Positions 17,789 to 27,611 of a DNA stretch of 62,207 bases are shown one piece after another; the first letter of the stretch is position 1; every line of letters starts with the position of its first letter. Source of the stretch: Nocardioidaceae bacterium (GTDB lineage: Bacteria; Actinomycetota; Actinomycetes; Propionibacteriales; Nocardioidaceae). A model generated the notes under the pieces. It did not search any database. It worked only from the letters and a program-made list of their open reading frames with translations, and was not told the origin of the DNA. The position numbers and the translations under genes are program-made. The stretch is from assembly GCA_025934895.1 (NCBI GenBank), contig JAICWH010000003.1, positions 1 to 62,207 on the forward strand. Reading direction: 5' to 3'.

Positions 17789-18885
17789 CGGCCGTCCCGG
17801 AGTGCTCGCTGCACCCTCGCGGGCCACAGCGCCCCTTCGTAGACGAACGCCGTGTAGGCCTGCAGAAGCGTCGCCCCGGCGTCGAGCCTGGCGCGCGCGT
17901 CGTCGGCGCTCTCGATGCCGCCGACGGACACCAGGGTCAGGCCCGGGCCGACCCGCTCCTTCAGCAGGGTCAACACCTCGAGGGCCCGCGCCTTGAGTGG
18001 TGCCCCGGACAGGCCACCGGCGCCCGCGGCAGCCACTCGGGCGGCAGAGGACCTCAGCGCTTCCCGGGAGACGGTCGTGTTGGTGGCCACGATCCCGTCC
18101 AGCCCGACGCTGAGCGCCAGGTCGCCGACGGCCAGGACGTCCTTGTCGGCCAGGTCCGGGGCGATCTTCACGAGCAGGGGCAGGTGCTTGTCGGTGACTC
18201 CGTCGGCTGCCCGTCGTACGGCGTCCAGAAGAGGCGCGAGCTGCTCGACGGCCTGCAGGTCACGCAGCCCTGGGGTGTTGGGCGAGCTGACGTTGACGAC
18301 GAGGTAGTCGGCCTGCGGTGCCAGCAGTCGCGTGCTCGTCTCGTAGTCGACGACCGCGTCCTCGGGCGGCACCGCCTTGGTCTTCCCGATGTTGACGCCG
18401 ACGACGACGTCACGGTGCCGCCGGCGGTGACGGTCCGCGAGCCGCCGTGCGACCACCGCAGCACCATCGTTGTTGAACCCCATCCGGTTGACGACGGCGC
18501 GGTCCTCGGGCAGCCGGAACAGGCGCGGCCGGGGGTTCCCGGGCTGCGGCTGAGCGGTGACGGTGCCGACCTCGACGAAGGAGAAGCCGATCGCTGCCAG
18601 CGCGTCGATGCCGACGGCGTTCTTGTCGAACCCCGCCGCCAGCCCCAGCGGGCCGGGGAAGGTCAGGCCCATCGCCTGCGGATGCGCCGACTCGGCAGGG
18701 TTCGGGCCTGCGGACGCGCCGACTCGGCGGGGTTCGGGCCTGCGGACGGGCCGGCTCGGCAGCAGAGGCCGACTCGGCAGCAGGGGCTGGGCGGCGCGGA
18801 GGCCGGCGAAGCCGGCCCGGTGGGCGGTCTCGGCGTCCACCCGGGTCAGGACGGTGTCGAAGAGCAGACGGTAGGGCCGCCTCAC
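17785..18885 (-). CDS. pyrD: Quinone-dependent dihydroorotate dehydrogenase (class 2) with a repeat-coded linker
   Basis: PyrD oxidises dihydroorotate to orotate, passing electrons to membrane quinone. The N-terminal amphipathic helix ([20 protein letters not shown]) and the barrel are both present: [25 protein letters not shown], and [14 protein letters not shown], whose serine is the class 2 base. Between helix and barrel, about residues 35-71, lies an unusual Pro/Arg-rich stretch with a direct LLPSRP duplication, encoded by three copies of the 32-bp repeat family. The barrel starts at residue 72, against about 50 in the E. coli protein. GTG start overlaps the carB stop by 4 nt. Confidence 0.93.
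   Translation of the reverse strand: MRRPYRLLFDTVLTRVDAETAHRAGFAGLRAAQPLLPSRPLLPSRPVRRPEPRRVGASAGPNPAESAHPQAMGLTFPGPLGLAAGFDKNAVGIDALAAIGFSFVEVGTVTAQPQPGNPRPRLFRLPEDRAVVNRMGFNNDGAAVVARRLADRHRRRHRDVVVGVNIGKTKAVPPEDAVVDYETSTRLLAPQADYLVVNVSSPNTPGLRDLQAVEQLAPLLDAVRRAADGVTDKHLPLLVKIAPDLADKDVLAVGDLALSVGLDGIVATNTTVSREALRSSAARVAAAGAGGLSGAPLKARALEVLTLLKERVGPGLTLVSVGGIESADDARARLDAGATLLQAYTAFVYEGALWPARVQRALRDGR
18674..18778 (-). repeat. Three and a half copies of the 32-bp repeat family inside pyrD
   Basis: Cores lie at 18674-18696, 18706-18728 and 18738-18760, exactly 32 bp apart, followed by a partial copy at about 18766-18778. On the plus strand they read GCCTGCGGAYGSGCC then GRCTCGGC with a 9-nt spacer near AGGGTTCGG. 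As 32 is not a multiple of three, each copy is read in a different frame of PyrD. The third core matches the arrays at 52210 closely. The insertion adds a disordered linker and leaves the enzyme open reading frame intact. Confidence 0.85.
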
Positions 18886-21800
18886 CGGATGGCCCAGTCC
18901 TGCAGGGACCGCACCCCGATGTCCCCGGCCCGCATCGCCTCGATGCCCTGCACCGCGGCCCCGAGGCCCTGCACCGTGGTGATGCAGGGGATGTTGGCCA
19001 TGATCGCCGCGGTGCGGATCTCGTAGCCGTCGACCCGCGCCGAGCCGTCACCACCCGCGCCGTGCGGGGTGTTGACCACCAGGTCGACCCGACCGTCCAG
19101 GATCAGCTGCACGGTCGTCGGCTCCCCGTCGGGGCCCGGACCCTCGAAGTGCTTGCGGACGACGGTCGCGGCCACGCCGTTGCGGCGCAGCACCTCGGCC
19201 GTCCCCTGGGTCGCGAGGATCTCGAACCCGCGGTCGGCGAGCACCCTGATGGGGAAGACCATCGACCGCTTGTCGCGGTTGGCCATGCTCACGAACACGG
19301 TGCCGCTGGTGGGCAGCGAGCCGAACGCCGCGGTCTGGGCCTTGGCGAACGCGGTGCCGAAGTCGGCGTCGAAGCCCATCACCTCACCGGTCGACTTCAT
19401 CTCCGGCCCGAGCACGCTGTCCACGTTCCTGCCGTCCGGGGTGCGGAACCGGTTGAACGGCATGACGGCCTCCTTCACCGCGATCGGGGCGTCGGCCGGC
19501 AGGTCTCCACCGTCACGGTCCGCGGGCAGCACCCCGGCGGCTCGCAGGTCGGCGATGCTCTCGCCCATCATGATCCGGGCGGCTGCCCGCGCCAGCGGGG
19601 TCGCGGTCGCCTTGGACACGAACGGCACGGTCCGGCTGGCCCGCGGGTTCGCCTCCAGGACGTAGAGGACGTCCGAGCCCAGCGCGTACTGCACGTTGAG
19701 CAGGCCCCGGACCCCGACCCCGCGCGCGATGGCCTCCGTCGCCTCACGGATCCGACCGATCTCCTGCGCACCGAGGGTGATCGGGGGCAACGCGCACGAG
19801 GAGTCACCGGAGTGGATCCCGGCCTCCTCGATGTGCTCCATGACCCCGCCCAGGAAGAGCTGCGTCCCGTCGTACAGCGCGTCCACGTCGATCTCGACCG
19901 CGTCGTCGATGAACCGGTCCACCAGCACGGGATGCTGCGGGCCGATCTCGGTGGCGCGCGCGATGTAGGACGCCAGAGCCGTGTCGTCGTAGACGATCTC
20001 CATCCCCCGCCCACCGAGCACGTACGACGGCCGCACGAGGACCGGGAAGCCGATCTCGGCAGCGATGGCCTGCGCCTCGGAGAAGGTCGTCGCCATCCCG
20101 TGCTTGGGGGCCGGCAGCCCCGCCTCGGCGAGCACCCGGCCGAACGCCCCCCGCTCCTCGGCGAGGTCGATCGCTGCCGGCGGCGTTCCCACGATCGGCA
20201 CACCGGCGTCCTCGAGGCCCTGGGCGAGCCCGAGCGGGGTCTGGCCACCCAGCTGGCAGATCACCCCGGCGACGGGACCGGCCTGGGTCTCGGCGTGCAC
20301 CACCTCGAGCACGTCCTCCAGCGTCAGCGGCTCGAAGTAGAGCCGGTCGCTGGTGTCGTAGTCGGTGGAGACGGTCTCGGGGTTGCAGTTGACCATCACG
20401 GTCTCGTAGCCCGCGCCGCCGTCGGCAGAGCCCAGCGCCATGCACGCGTGCACGCACGAGTAGTCGAACTCGATGCCCTGACCGATGCGGTTGGGCCCCG
20501 ACCCGAGGATGATCACGGCCGGCCTGTCCCGGGGCTGGACCTCGGTCTCCTCGTCGTAGGAGGAGTAGTGGTAGGGCGTGCGGGCAGCGAACTCGGCCGC
20601 GCACGTGTCCACGGTCTTGTAGACCGGCCGGATGCCGAGCGCGTGCCGCACGCCACGCACGACGTCCGGGGTCAGGCCGCGGATCCGGCCGATCTGCTCG
20701 TCGGAGAAGCCGTGCCGCTTGGCGTGACGCAGCAGGTCGGGGGTGAGCATGTCTGCGGCCGTCAGCTCGGTGGCGACCTCGTTGATCAGCGCGAGCTGGT
20801 CCAGGAACCAGGGATCGATGGCGGTCGCGTCGAAGATCTCCTCGGGGGTCGCGCCCGCCCGGATCGCGTCCATCACCTTCTTCAGCCGGCCGTCGTGCGG
20901 CGTCCTGATCTCCGCCAGCAGGGCGGCCTTGTCAAGGTCGACCCACTCGCGGCTCCAGTCGAACGGCGCGGACCTGCTCTCCAGGGAGCGCAGGGCCTTC
21001 TGCAGCGCCTCGGTGAAGCTGCGGCCCATGGCCATCGCCTCGCCGACCGACTTCATGTGGGTGGTGAGCGTGGGGTCGGCGAGCGGGAACTTCTCGAACG
21101 CGAAGCGGGGGACCTTCACCACGACGTAGTCCAGCGTCGGCTCGAACGACGCGGGGGTCCCCCTCCCGTTGCTGGTGGTGATGTCGTTGGGGATCTCGTC
21201 GAGGGTGTAGCCGATCGCGACCTTGGCGGCGATCTTGGCGATCGGGAAGCCGGTGGCCTTGGACGCCAGGGCGCTCGAGCGGGAGACCCGGGGGTTCATC
21301 TCGATCACCACCAGCCGGCCGTCGCGGGGGTCGACGGCGAACTGGATGTTGCAGCCGCCGGTGTCGACCCCGACGGCGCGGATGATGCCGATCGCGAGGT
21401 CCCGCATGGCCTGGTACTCGCGGTCGGTGAGGGTCATCGCCGGCGCGACGGTGATCGAGTCGCCGGTGTGGACACCCATCGGGTCGAGGTTCTCGATGGA
21501 GCAGACGATCACCACGTTGTCCGCGCGGTCCCGCATCACCTCGAGCTCGTACTCCTTCCAGCCGAGGATCGACTCCTCGAGGAGCACCTCCGTGGTGGGG
21601 CTCGCGGCCAGTCCCGCGCCGGCGATGCGGCGCAGGTCCTCGGCGTCGTAGGCCATCCCCGAGCCGGTGCCGCCCATGGTGAAGGAGGGCCGGACCACCA
21701 TCGGGTATCCCAGCTGCTCGGCAGCGGCGAAGCAGTCCTCGAGGGAGTGGCAGACCACCGAGCGGGCCGTCTCGCCGCCCAGCTCCTCGACGATCTTCTT

Positions 21801-22196
21801 GAACGACTCACGGTTCTCCCCGCGGTCGATCGCCTCGATGCTCGCGCCGATCAGCTCGACGCCGTGCTTCTCGAGCACGCCGTTCGCGGCCAGCGCTACC
21901 GCGCAGTTGAGCGCCGTCTGCCCACCGAGCGTTGCCAGCAGGGCGTCGGGGCGCTCCTTGTCGATGACCTTCTCAACGTAGTCCGGCGTGATCGGCTCGA
22001 TGTAGGTGGCGTCCGCGAACTCCGGGTCGGTCATGATGGTGGCCGGGTTGGAGTTCACGAGGATCACCCGCAGCCCCTCCGCACGAAGCACCCGGCACGC
22101 CTGCGTCCCCGAGTAGTCGAACTCGCACGCCTGCCCGATCACGATCGGCCCGCTGCCGATCACCAGGACCGACCTGATGTCCTCACGCCTCGGCAC
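18882..22196 (-). CDS. carB: Carbamoyl-phosphate synthase large subunit
   Basis: CarB uses ammonia from CarA, bicarbonate and two ATP to make carbamoyl phosphate for pyrimidines and arginine. The 1104-residue protein has the two homologous ATP-grasp halves: the first begins [23 protein letters not shown], the second shows [21 protein letters not shown]. The C-terminal allosteric MGS-like domain begins near residue 950 ([20 protein letters not shown]). GTG start at 22196 lies 14 nt inside carA, an unusually long overlap for this operon, and its stop overlaps the pyrD start by 4 nt. Confidence 0.97.
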   Translation of the reverse strand: MPRREDIRSVLVIGSGPIVIGQACEFDYSGTQACRVLRAEGLRVILVNSNPATIMTDPEFADATYIEPITPDYVEKVIDKERPDALLATLGGQTALNCAVALAANGVLEKHGVELIGASIEAIDRGENRESFKKIVEELGGETARSVVCHSLEDCFAAAEQLGYPMVVRPSFTMGGTGSGMAYDAEDLRRIAGAGLAASPTTEVLLEESILGWKEYELEVMRDRADNVVIVCSIENLDPMGVHTGDSITVAPAMTLTDREYQAMRDLAIGIIRAVGVDTGGCNIQFAVDPRDGRLVVIEMNPRVSRSSALASKATGFPIAKIAAKVAIGYTLDEIPNDITTSNGRGTPASFEPTLDYVVVKVPRFAFEKFPLADPTLTTHMKSVGEAMAMGRSFTEALQKALRSLESRSAPFDWSREWVDLDKAALLAEIRTPHDGRLKKVMDAIRAGATPEEIFDATAIDPWFLDQLALINEVATELTAADMLTPDLLRHAKRHGFSDEQIGRIRGLTPDVVRGVRHALGIRPVYKTVDTCAAEFAARTPYHYSSYDEETEVQPRDRPAVIILGSGPNRIGQGIEFDYSCVHACMALGSADGGAGYETVMVNCNPETVSTDYDTSDRLYFEPLTLEDVLEVVHAETQAGPVAGVICQLGGQTPLGLAQGLEDAGVPIVGTPPAAIDLAEERGAFGRVLAEAGLPAPKHGMATTFSEAQAIAAEIGFPVLVRPSYVLGGRGMEIVYDDTALASYIARATEIGPQHPVLVDRFIDDAVEIDVDALYDGTQLFLGGVMEHIEEAGIHSGDSSCALPPITLGAQEIGRIREATEAIARGVGVRGLLNVQYALGSDVLYVLEANPRASRTVPFVSKATATPLARAAARIMMGESIADLRAAGVLPADRDGGDLPADAPIAVKEAVMPFNRFRTPDGRNVDSVLGPEMKSTGEVMGFDADFGTAFAKAQTAAFGSLPTSGTVFVSMANRDKRSMVFPIRVLADRGFEILATQGTAEVLRRNGVAATVVRKHFEGPGPDGEPTTVQLILDGRVDLVVNTPHGAGGDGSARVDGYEIRTAAIMANIPCITTVQGLGAAVQGIEAMRAGDIGVRSLQDWAIR

Positions 22197-23349
22197 GGTG
22201 GTCCTCCCTCGGGTCGCTGCCGTCGGCCGCTCGGCTCGACTCCATCAGTGCGCAGAACCGGTCGAACAGGTAGGCGGCGTCGTGCGGTCCCGCGGCGGCC
22301 TCGGGGTGGTACTGCACCGAGAACGCGGTGAGTCGCCCCGAGTCGTCGCGGAGCTCCAACCCCTCCACCACATCGTCGTTGAGGCACACGTGGCTGACCG
22401 TGACTGCGCCGTACGGCGTCGCGGTGCTGGCTTCGAGCGGTGCGTCCACTGCGAACCCGTGGTTGTGAGCCGTCACCTCGACCTTGCCGGTGGTGCGGTC
22501 CATCACGGGCTGGTTGATCCCGCGGTGGCCGTACTTGAGCTTGAAGGTCCCGAACCCCAGTGCCCGGCCGAACAGCTGGTTGCCGAAGCAGATGCCGAAG
22601 AAGGCGATCCCCTCGGTGAGCACGCTGCGGAGCAGCTCGACCTGCCCCCCGGTGGCGGCCGGGTCGCCAGGACCGTTGGAGAAGAAGACGCCGTCGGCTC
22701 CGACGCGGCGTACGTCGGCCAGGGTGGCCGTCGCCGGCAGGACGTGCACCTCCACACCGCGCTGCGCCAGCATCCGGGGGGTGTTCGCCTTGATGCCGAG
22801 GTCGAGGGCGGCGACGACGAACCGCCGCTCCCCCACGGCCGGGACGACGTAGGCGCCGGTTGTGGACACCTCGCTGGCCAGCTCCGCGCCGGTCATCTGG
22901 GCCGTGTCCAGCACCCGGGTCAGCAGGGCCGCCGGGTCGGTCTCGGTGCTGGAGATGCCGACCCGCATCGACCCGCGCTCGCGCAGGTGCCGCGTCAGGG
23001 CACGCGTGTCGATGCCGGAGATGCCGACGACGCCCTGGGCCCGGAGCTCGTCGTCCAGCGTGCGCACGGACCGCCAGCTCGAAGGGACCCGGGCCGGGTC
23101 GCGCACGACATAGCCGCTGACCCAGATCCGTCGGGACTCCGGGTCCTCGTCGTTCATGCCGGTGTTCCCGATGTGCGGGGCGGTCATCACGACCACCTGT
23201 CGGTGGTAGGACGGGTCGGTCAGCGTCTCCTGGTAGCCCGACATCCCGGTGGAGAAGACCGCCTCGCCGAACGTCTCCCCTCGCGCACCGAACGTCTCCC
23301 CTCGAAAGCTGCGTCCGTCCTCGAGGACGAGCAGGGCCTGCTGCGTCAC
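22183..23349 (-). CDS. carA: Carbamoyl-phosphate synthase small subunit (glutaminase)
   Basis: CarA hydrolyses glutamine and channels ammonia to CarB. The N-terminal domain includes [18 protein letters not shown]. The class I glutamine amidotransferase domain has its nucleophile cysteine in [16 protein letters not shown] (about residue 255) and the His/Glu pair in [12 protein letters not shown]. The 388-residue length is standard. GTG start at 23349 overlaps the stop of the preceding membrane-protein gene by 4 nt, and its own 3' end overlaps carB by 14 nt. Confidence 0.96.
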   Translation of the reverse strand: MTQQALLVLEDGRSFRGETFGARGETFGEAVFSTGMSGYQETLTDPSYHRQVVVMTAPHIGNTGMNDEDPESRRIWVSGYVVRDPARVPSSWRSVRTLDDELRAQGVVGISGIDTRALTRHLRERGSMRVGISSTETDPAALLTRVLDTAQMTGAELASEVSTTGAYVVPAVGERRFVVAALDLGIKANTPRMLAQRGVEVHVLPATATLADVRRVGADGVFFSNGPGDPAATGGQVELLRSVLTEGIAFFGICFGNQLFGRALGFGTFKLKYGHRGINQPVMDRTTGKVEVTAHNHGFAVDAPLEASTATPYGAVTVSHVCLNDDVVEGLELRDDSGRLTAFSVQYHPEAAAGPHDAAYLFDRFCALMESSRAADGSDPREDHRAEA

Positions 23350-23912
23350 GGGCTCTCTCCTTCGACACTCTCGATGTGCTGCGACATGCCGCTGATGGCC
23401 AGCACCCAGGCGTCGTGCCAGTCCTGGACCGACGGGTCAGCAGCTCCGGCCGGCGGAGCCTGTGACAGCTCGGCGCGGACCAGGCGGAAACCGGTGTCCA
23501 GCCGGTAGTCGCCGTGCTGCCAGCTGACCACCAGCACCCCGTGCGGCGGCACCACCTTGCCGGCGATGCCCTGGTCGTGACGGGCGCCGCGCAGCGCGTC
23601 GGCCGGGATGCGGAAGGGTCGCCGGGGACGCAGCACGTCGAGCCCGCCGGCCGACAGGACCAGCCGGCAGCTGCTGCGCACGCCGAGGCCGCGCGCGACG
23701 ACCCGGTCGAGCCAGTCGCCGCTCACGGTCGTGCCGAAGCAGACCGCGTCCGCCCGCAGGCCTGCTGCCGCAGGCTCCGCTGGCACCTCGGCCAGCGGTG
23801 GCAGGTGGTGCTTGCGACCGCGACGCCGCCAGCCCCGCCACATGCCGAGATAGGCGAGCAGCAGAAGGCCGAACAGCACAGCCACCGGCAGCCACAGCGG
23901 ACTGTCGCTCAT
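23346..23912 (-). CDS. PH-like-domain membrane-anchored protein of the pyrimidine operon (Rv1382-like position)
   Basis: A 188-residue protein with one N-terminal membrane helix ([20 protein letters not shown], about residues 6-25), a basic WRRRGRKHH stop-transfer stretch, and a soluble domain of about 150 residues that I read as the PH-like fold annotated in actinobacterial homologues. In Mycobacterium tuberculosis a membrane protein (Rv1382) also lies between pyrC and carA, so the position is conserved, but its function is not known. The ATG overlaps the pyrC stop and its stop overlaps the carA start, both by 4 nt, so it is made together with the pathway enzymes. Confidence 0.8.
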   Translation of the reverse strand: MSDSPLWLPVAVLFGLLLLAYLGMWRGWRRRGRKHHLPPLAEVPAEPAAAGLRADAVCFGTTVSGDWLDRVVARGLGVRSSCRLVLSAGGLDVLRPRRPFRIPADALRGARHDQGIAGKVVPPHGVLVVSWQHGDYRLDTGFRLVRAELSQAPPAGAADPSVQDWHDAWVLAISGMSQHIESVEGESP

Positions 23913-25222
23913 CCTCGGGCTCCGGTGGAGGCGTGCTCCGCCGGCCTGCCGTCCAGCACCGTCGCGGTGCCTCGCAGGAAGGTGGCGACGACCCGGCCGG
24001 GCAGCTCGCGGCCGACGTACGGCGTGTTGCGGGACAGAGACGCCAGACCGGCAGCCTCGACCACGTGAGGGGACGCCGGGTCGTAGAGCACCAGGTTGGC
24101 CGGCTCCCCCACCGCCAGCGGTCTGCCGTGGCCGGACAGCCGTCCGATCTGGGCCGGCCGGACCGACATCCGCTGGGCGACCGCGGCCCAGTCCAGGAGC
24201 CCGGTGTCGACCATCGTCTGCTGCACGATCGGCAGCGCCGTCTCCAGGCCCAGCATGCCGGACGCCGCCGCCTGCCACTCGCAGTCCTTGTCCTCGTGGG
24301 GATGCGGCGCGTGGTCGGTGGCGACGGCGTCGACGGTGCCGTCCGCAAGACCCTCGCGCAGCGCCTCCACGTCCCCGGCCGACCGCAGGGGCGGGTTGAC
24401 CTTGTAGATCGGGTCGTAGGTCGCTGCCAGTGCATCGGTGAGCAGCAGGTGATGAGGGCACGCTTCGGCGGTGACGTTCCAGCCCTTGCTCTTGGCCCAC
24501 CGGACGATCTCCACCGAACCCGCCGTGGAGACGTGGCAGACGTGCAACCGGGAGCCGACGTGGGCCGCGAGCAGGCAGTCACGGGCGATGATCGCCTCCT
24601 CGGCGACCGCCGGCCAGCCCTGCAGACCGAGCCGTCCGGACAGCTCGCCCTCGTTCATCTGCGCGTCCGCGGTCAGACCGGGCTCCTGTGCGTGCTGGGC
24701 GATGATGCCGTCGAAGGCCTTGACGTACTCGAGCGCCCGGCGCATCAGCACCGGGTCGGCGACACACCTGCCGTCGTCGGAGAACACCCGGACGCGGGCC
24801 GCGGAGTCGGCCATCGCACCGAGCTCCGCGAGCCGCTCGCCGCGCAGGCCGACGGTGACCGCACCCACCGGGAAGACGTCGCAGTGGCCGGCCTCTCGAC
24901 CCAGCCGCCAGACCTGCTCGACGACTCCCGCGGTGTCCGCGACCGGGTCGGTGTTGGCCATCGCGTGCACGGCGGTGAACCCGCCCAGCGCCGCCGCCCG
25001 GGTGCCCGTCTCGACGGTCTCGGCGTCCTCGCGCCCGGGCTCGCGCAGGTGGGTGTGCAGGTCCACCAGCCCGGGCAGCGCGACGAGGCCGTCGGCGTCG
25101 ACGACCTCGGATCCGTCGTACGCCAGCCCGGGGCCGAGGGCGGCGATGACGCCGTCCTCGAGCAGGAGATCCGTCGGCCGGCCACCCACGATCCGGGCGC
25201 CCCTGACCAGGTAGCCGCTCAC
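23909..25222 (-). CDS. pyrC: Dihydroorotase
   Basis: PyrC cyclises carbamoyl aspartate to dihydroorotate. The 437-residue class I dihydroorotase carries the first zinc motif [10 protein letters not shown] (about residues 52-61), the second-metal [13 protein letters not shown] region, and [13 protein letters not shown] near residue 300 with the catalytic aspartate. The GTG at 25222 overlaps the pyrB stop by 4 nt. Length and motifs fit the active bacterial enzyme rather than the inactive PyrC' that accompanies some ATCases. Confidence 0.96.
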   Translation of the reverse strand: MSGYLVRGARIVGGRPTDLLLEDGVIAALGPGLAYDGSEVVDADGLVALPGLVDLHTHLREPGREDAETVETGTRAAALGGFTAVHAMANTDPVADTAGVVEQVWRLGREAGHCDVFPVGAVTVGLRGERLAELGAMADSAARVRVFSDDGRCVADPVLMRRALEYVKAFDGIIAQHAQEPGLTADAQMNEGELSGRLGLQGWPAVAEEAIIARDCLLAAHVGSRLHVCHVSTAGSVEIVRWAKSKGWNVTAEACPHHLLLTDALAATYDPIYKVNPPLRSAGDVEALREGLADGTVDAVATDHAPHPHEDKDCEWQAAASGMLGLETALPIVQQTMVDTGLLDWAAVAQRMSVRPAQIGRLSGHGRPLAVGEPANLVLYDPASPHVVEAAGLASLSRNTPYVGRELPGRVVATFLRGTATVLDGRPAEHASTGARG

Positions 25223-26199
25223 TGGTCATCCCCGCCCGATGCGTCGCCCGGGCCGCCGAGCGCGGACTCCGAGCCACCGAGCAGCAGGTAGAGCACCGCC
25301 ATCCGCACCGCGACGCCGTTGCTGACCTGCTCCACGATCACCGAGCGGTCGGAGTCGGCGACGTCGGCGGTGATCTCCATCCCGCGGATCATCGGACCCG
25401 GGTGCATCACGATCGTGTGGTCCTGCAAGGTGGACATCCGTCGGCCGTCCAGGCCGTAGCGGCGGCTGTACTCCCGCACCGTCGGGAAGAACGACGCGTT
25501 CATCCGCTCCCGCTGCACGCGCAGCATCATGACCACATCCGCCTTGGGCAGGACCGCGTCCAGGTCGTAGGACGTCTCGACGTCCCAGCCCTCCACGCCG
25601 ACCGGCAGCAGCGTCGGCGGCGCGACCAGCGTGACCTCCGCACCCAGGGTCTTCAGCAGCAGGGCGTTCGACCGGGCCACCCGGCTGTGCAGCACGTCCC
25701 CGACGATCGCCACCCGGCGGCCGTCGAGGCTCTGCCCCGTGCCGGAGGCCAGGTGCCGCCACATCGTGAACGCGTCCAGCAGCGCCTGCGTCGGGTGCTC
25801 GTGCGTGCCGTCCCCGGCGTTCACGACGCTGCTGCGCGACCAGCCGGCGTTGGCCAGCAGGTGCGGCGCGCCCGACGCCCAGTGCCGGACGACGACCGCG
25901 TCGGCGCCCATCGCCTCGAGGGTGAGCGAGGTGTCCTTGAGGCTCTCCCCCTTGCTCAGGCTCGAGCCCTTCGCGGAGAAGTTGATCACGTCCGCCGACA
26001 GCCGCTTCGCCGCCGCCTCGAAGGAGATCCGGGTGCGGGTGCTGTCCTCGAAGAACAGGTTGACCACCGTGCGGCCGCGCAGAGCGGGCAGCTTCTTGAT
26101 CGGCCGGTCCGCCAGGGACCGCATCTCCTCCGCGGTCTCCAGCACCAGCTCGGCGTCCGCGCGGGTCAGGTCCGCGGCGCTGAGCAGGTGGCGCCTCAT
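25219..26199 (-). CDS. pyrB: Aspartate carbamoyltransferase catalytic chain
   Basis: PyrB condenses carbamoyl phosphate with aspartate, the committed step. The 326-residue protein shows the carbamoyl-phosphate motif [13 protein letters not shown] (about residues 49-61), [13 protein letters not shown] (substrate loop from the neighbouring chain), [10 protein letters not shown] and the aspartate-binding [11 protein letters not shown]. No pyrI regulatory chain is present, as expected for Gram-positive-type ATCase. The C-terminus has a short Gly/Asp-rich tail. ATG start at 26199 overlaps the pyrR stop by 4 nt. Confidence 0.97.
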   Translation of the reverse strand: MRRHLLSAADLTRADAELVLETAEEMRSLADRPIKKLPALRGRTVVNLFFEDSTRTRISFEAAAKRLSADVINFSAKGSSLSKGESLKDTSLTLEAMGADAVVVRHWASGAPHLLANAGWSRSSVVNAGDGTHEHPTQALLDAFTMWRHLASGTGQSLDGRRVAIVGDVLHSRVARSNALLLKTLGAEVTLVAPPTLLPVGVEGWDVETSYDLDAVLPKADVVMMLRVQRERMNASFFPTVREYSRRYGLDGRRMSTLQDHTIVMHPGPMIRGMEITADVADSDRSVIVEQVSNGVAVRMAVLYLLLGGSESALGGPGDASGGDDQ

Positions 26200-26870
26200 C
26201 GGGCACCCGTCCCACCGGCCGAAGCCGTCCCGCCGGCCGAAGTCGTCCCGCCGGGTGCGTCCGGACCGGTGATCGTGACCCCGTCCCGGCCGTCGAACTC
26301 GATGAGCCGCACGGCGACCTTCTCGGCCAGCGAGGTGGGCAGGTTCTTGCCGACGAAGTCCGCGCGGATCGGCAGCTGGCGATGCCCTCGGTCGACCAGG
26401 ACGGCCAGCTGCACCGCCCTGGGCCGGCCGACGTCGTTGATGGCATCCAGCGCGGCCCGGATCGTCCGACCGGAGAACAGCACGTCGTCCACCAGGACCA
26501 CCACCTTGCCGTCCAGGCCCCCAGGCGGGATCTCGGTGGGCAGCAGGGTGCGCGCGGGCCGCATCCGCAGGTCGTCGCGGTACATCGTCACGTCCAGCGA
26601 CCCGACCGGCACGTCGACGCCCTCGACGGAGGCCATCTTCGCGGCGATCCGCTCCGCCAGTGGGACCCCCCGCGACGGGATCCCCAGCAGGACGAGGTCG
26701 GTGGCGCCCTTGTTCCGCTCGAGGATCTCGTGGGCGATGCGGGTCAGCCCTCTGGTGATGTCGCGCTCGTCCAGGACGGTCCGTCCGGACGTCGGGGCGA
26801 AGGAACCCGCGGTCGGGGTCTCAGGCGCCGGGTGCGTCGACCCAGGGGGTGCTGCCGGCTGCGCAGGCAC
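26196..26870 (-). CDS. pyrR: PyrR bifunctional pyrimidine operon regulator / uracil phosphoribosyltransferase
   Basis: PyrR binds the operon leader RNA when UMP is high; many members also have uracil phosphoribosyltransferase activity. The 224-residue protein has the PRPP-binding loop [19 protein letters not shown] (about residue 130) and the conserved [11 protein letters not shown] and [11 protein letters not shown]. It is longer than the usual 180-190 residues: an N-terminal Pro/Ala-rich tail of about 28 residues and a C-terminal tail built from 18-bp tandem repeats ([18 protein letters not shown]). GTG start at 26870 follows AAGGAGG; this ribosome site lies inside the proposed PyrR-binding leader. 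Confidence 0.95.
   Translation of the reverse strand: MPAQPAAPPGSTHPAPETPTAGSFAPTSGRTVLDERDITRGLTRIAHEILERNKGATDLVLLGIPSRGVPLAERIAAKMASVEGVDVPVGSLDVTMYRDDLRMRPARTLLPTEIPPGGLDGKVVVLVDDVLFSGRTIRAALDAINDVGRPRAVQLAVLVDRGHRQLPIRADFVGKNLPTSLAEKVAVRLIEFDGRDGVTITGPDAPGGTTSAGGTASAGGTGAR
26209..26262 (-). repeat. Three 18-bp units at the pyrR 3' end
   Basis: Units start at 26209, 26227 and 26245 (GTCCCACCGGCCGAAGCC, GTCCCGCCGGCCGAAGTC, and a third that diverges). They encode the hexapeptides GGTGAR-side, GGTASA and GGTTSA of the PyrR tail. The unit length equals that of the array in priA, though the sequence differs. Confidence 0.7.
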
Positions 26871-26875
26871 GAAGT

Positions 26876-26939
26876 CTCGAACCTCCTTCTCCGCCTCACG
26901 GGACGGCTCGTTAAAGGATGTCGTTCGAGGCTGAGGCTA
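26876..26939 (-). promoter_or_regulatory. Promoter -10 box and PyrR-binding leader of the pyrimidine operon
   Basis: On the minus strand a TAGCCT box (26939-26934) puts the transcript start near 26927. The leader then has an outer stem CTCGAAC (26929-26923) pairing with GTTCGAG (26882-26876), and an inner hairpin CCG-TCCCGTGAGG-CGG (26906-26891). The loop TCCCGTGAGG resembles the UCCNGNGAGG loop bound by PyrR in other bacteria. The ribosome site AAGGAGG (26888-26882) lies at the foot of the outer stem, so PyrR binding would block translation; translational control by PyrR is reported for mycobacteria. No terminator is seen. The structure is read by eye. Confidence 0.75.
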
Positions 26940-27018
26940 CCAGCCAGCCGCCGCCTCCCGGACAGAGACCTCCGTCCTGCGGCGGGTCCATGGACGGCTG
27001 CGCAGGATGCGACGCCCA

Positions 27019-27078
27019 GGCAGGGAGTCAGGCAGGGACTCAGGCAGGGACTCAGGCAGGGAGTCAGGCAGGGATCGG
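27019..27078. repeat. Five tandem 12-bp repeats over the cupin stop codon
   Basis: Units GGCAGGGAGTCA or GGCAGGGACTCA start at 27019, 27031, 27043 and 27055, and a fifth, diverged one at 27067. Each intact unit ends in TCA, a TGA stop on the minus strand; the one at 27064-27066 ends the cupin gene. The array otherwise fills the gap between the cupin gene and pyrR (26940-27063), where no gene is seen. Confidence 0.85.
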
Positions 27079-27552
27079 CGGGCCGACGACCTCCAGCCCG
27101 TAGCGCGGACCGACCTCGTTCCACCGGGCGATCTCGGCATCCATCGCCAGGCCGTCCTCGCCCGGCAGACGCATGTCACGTGCCGGGATGCCCACCTCGT
27201 CGTAGAGCCCCATCAGGCCGCCCGGCACGGTCAGCGCGAGGAACCGGGCGGGCGCCTCACCTCGGACCCGGAAGGCGTGCGGGAGACGCTGGGGCAGGAA
27301 CAGGAACGACCCCTCCGTCAGCTCGTGGACCGCGTCCCCGGCCCGGTAGGTGATCTGTCCGGCCAGCACGAACAGCGCCTCCGCCTCCAGCGTGTGCCGG
27401 TGCAGCGGCGTCGCCGTCCCGGGTGGCTGGGTCACCATCGACATCCCCAGCCGGCCGTCCGTCTGCCCGGCCGACACCAGGTGCTCGAACAGGGAGCCCA
27501 TCGCCCAGGTGCCGGGCCCGGTGCCGGTCTGGTGCACGGTGGCCGCGTCCAT
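27064..27552 (-). CDS. Cupin-domain protein
   Basis: A 162-residue protein with one double-stranded beta-helix cupin domain. The metal-binding motif 1 is seen as PLHRHTLEAEALFVLAG (His-x-His and Glu) and motif 2 as FLFLPQRLPHAFRV. Such single cupins include sugar isomerases, dioxygenases and quercetinase-like proteins; substrate cannot be told here. The ATG at 27552 has GGGAGG 6 nt upstream; an ATG 15 nt earlier (27567) lacks a site. It is divergent from the TetR gene, with a palindrome between, so it is the probable target of that regulator. Confidence 0.8.
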   Translation of the reverse strand: MDAATVHQTGTGPGTWAMGSLFEHLVSAGQTDGRLGMSMVTQPPGTATPLHRHTLEAEALFVLAGQITYRAGDAVHELTEGSFLFLPQRLPHAFRVRGEAPARFLALTVPGGLMGLYDEVGIPARDMRLPGEDGLAMDAEIARWNEVGPRYGLEVVGPPIPA

Positions 27553-27571
27553 GACTGCCTCCCACATTTGA

Positions 27572-27604
27572 TCCGAACTGACTTCGGACGACTGGTGCTA
27601 ACCT
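27572..27604. promoter_or_regulatory. Palindromic operator and leaderless promoter between the cupin and tetR genes
   Basis: TCCGAA (27572-27577) and TTCGGA (27583-27588) form a perfect inverted repeat around CTGAC. It overlaps the place of the -35 element of the tetR promoter, whose -10 box TAACCT is at 27599-27604, only 7 nt before the tetR ATG. It also lies 20 nt upstream of the cupin ATG. This suits a TetR dimer that represses both genes (inference). Confidence 0.6.
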
Positions 27605-27611
27605 AGCCCGC

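Noticed and set aside
22183-22196. Frameshift at the carA-carB junction
   Set aside because: The 14-nt overlap is larger than in the rest of the operon, but both proteins are full length with correct ends and starts, so it is an ordinary overlap.
19062-22331. 1089-codon plus-strand open frame over carB
   Set aside because: Shadow of carB; low-complexity composition and no domain. The same applies to the long plus-strand frames at 14410-16971, 40656-43895 and 44674-47997.
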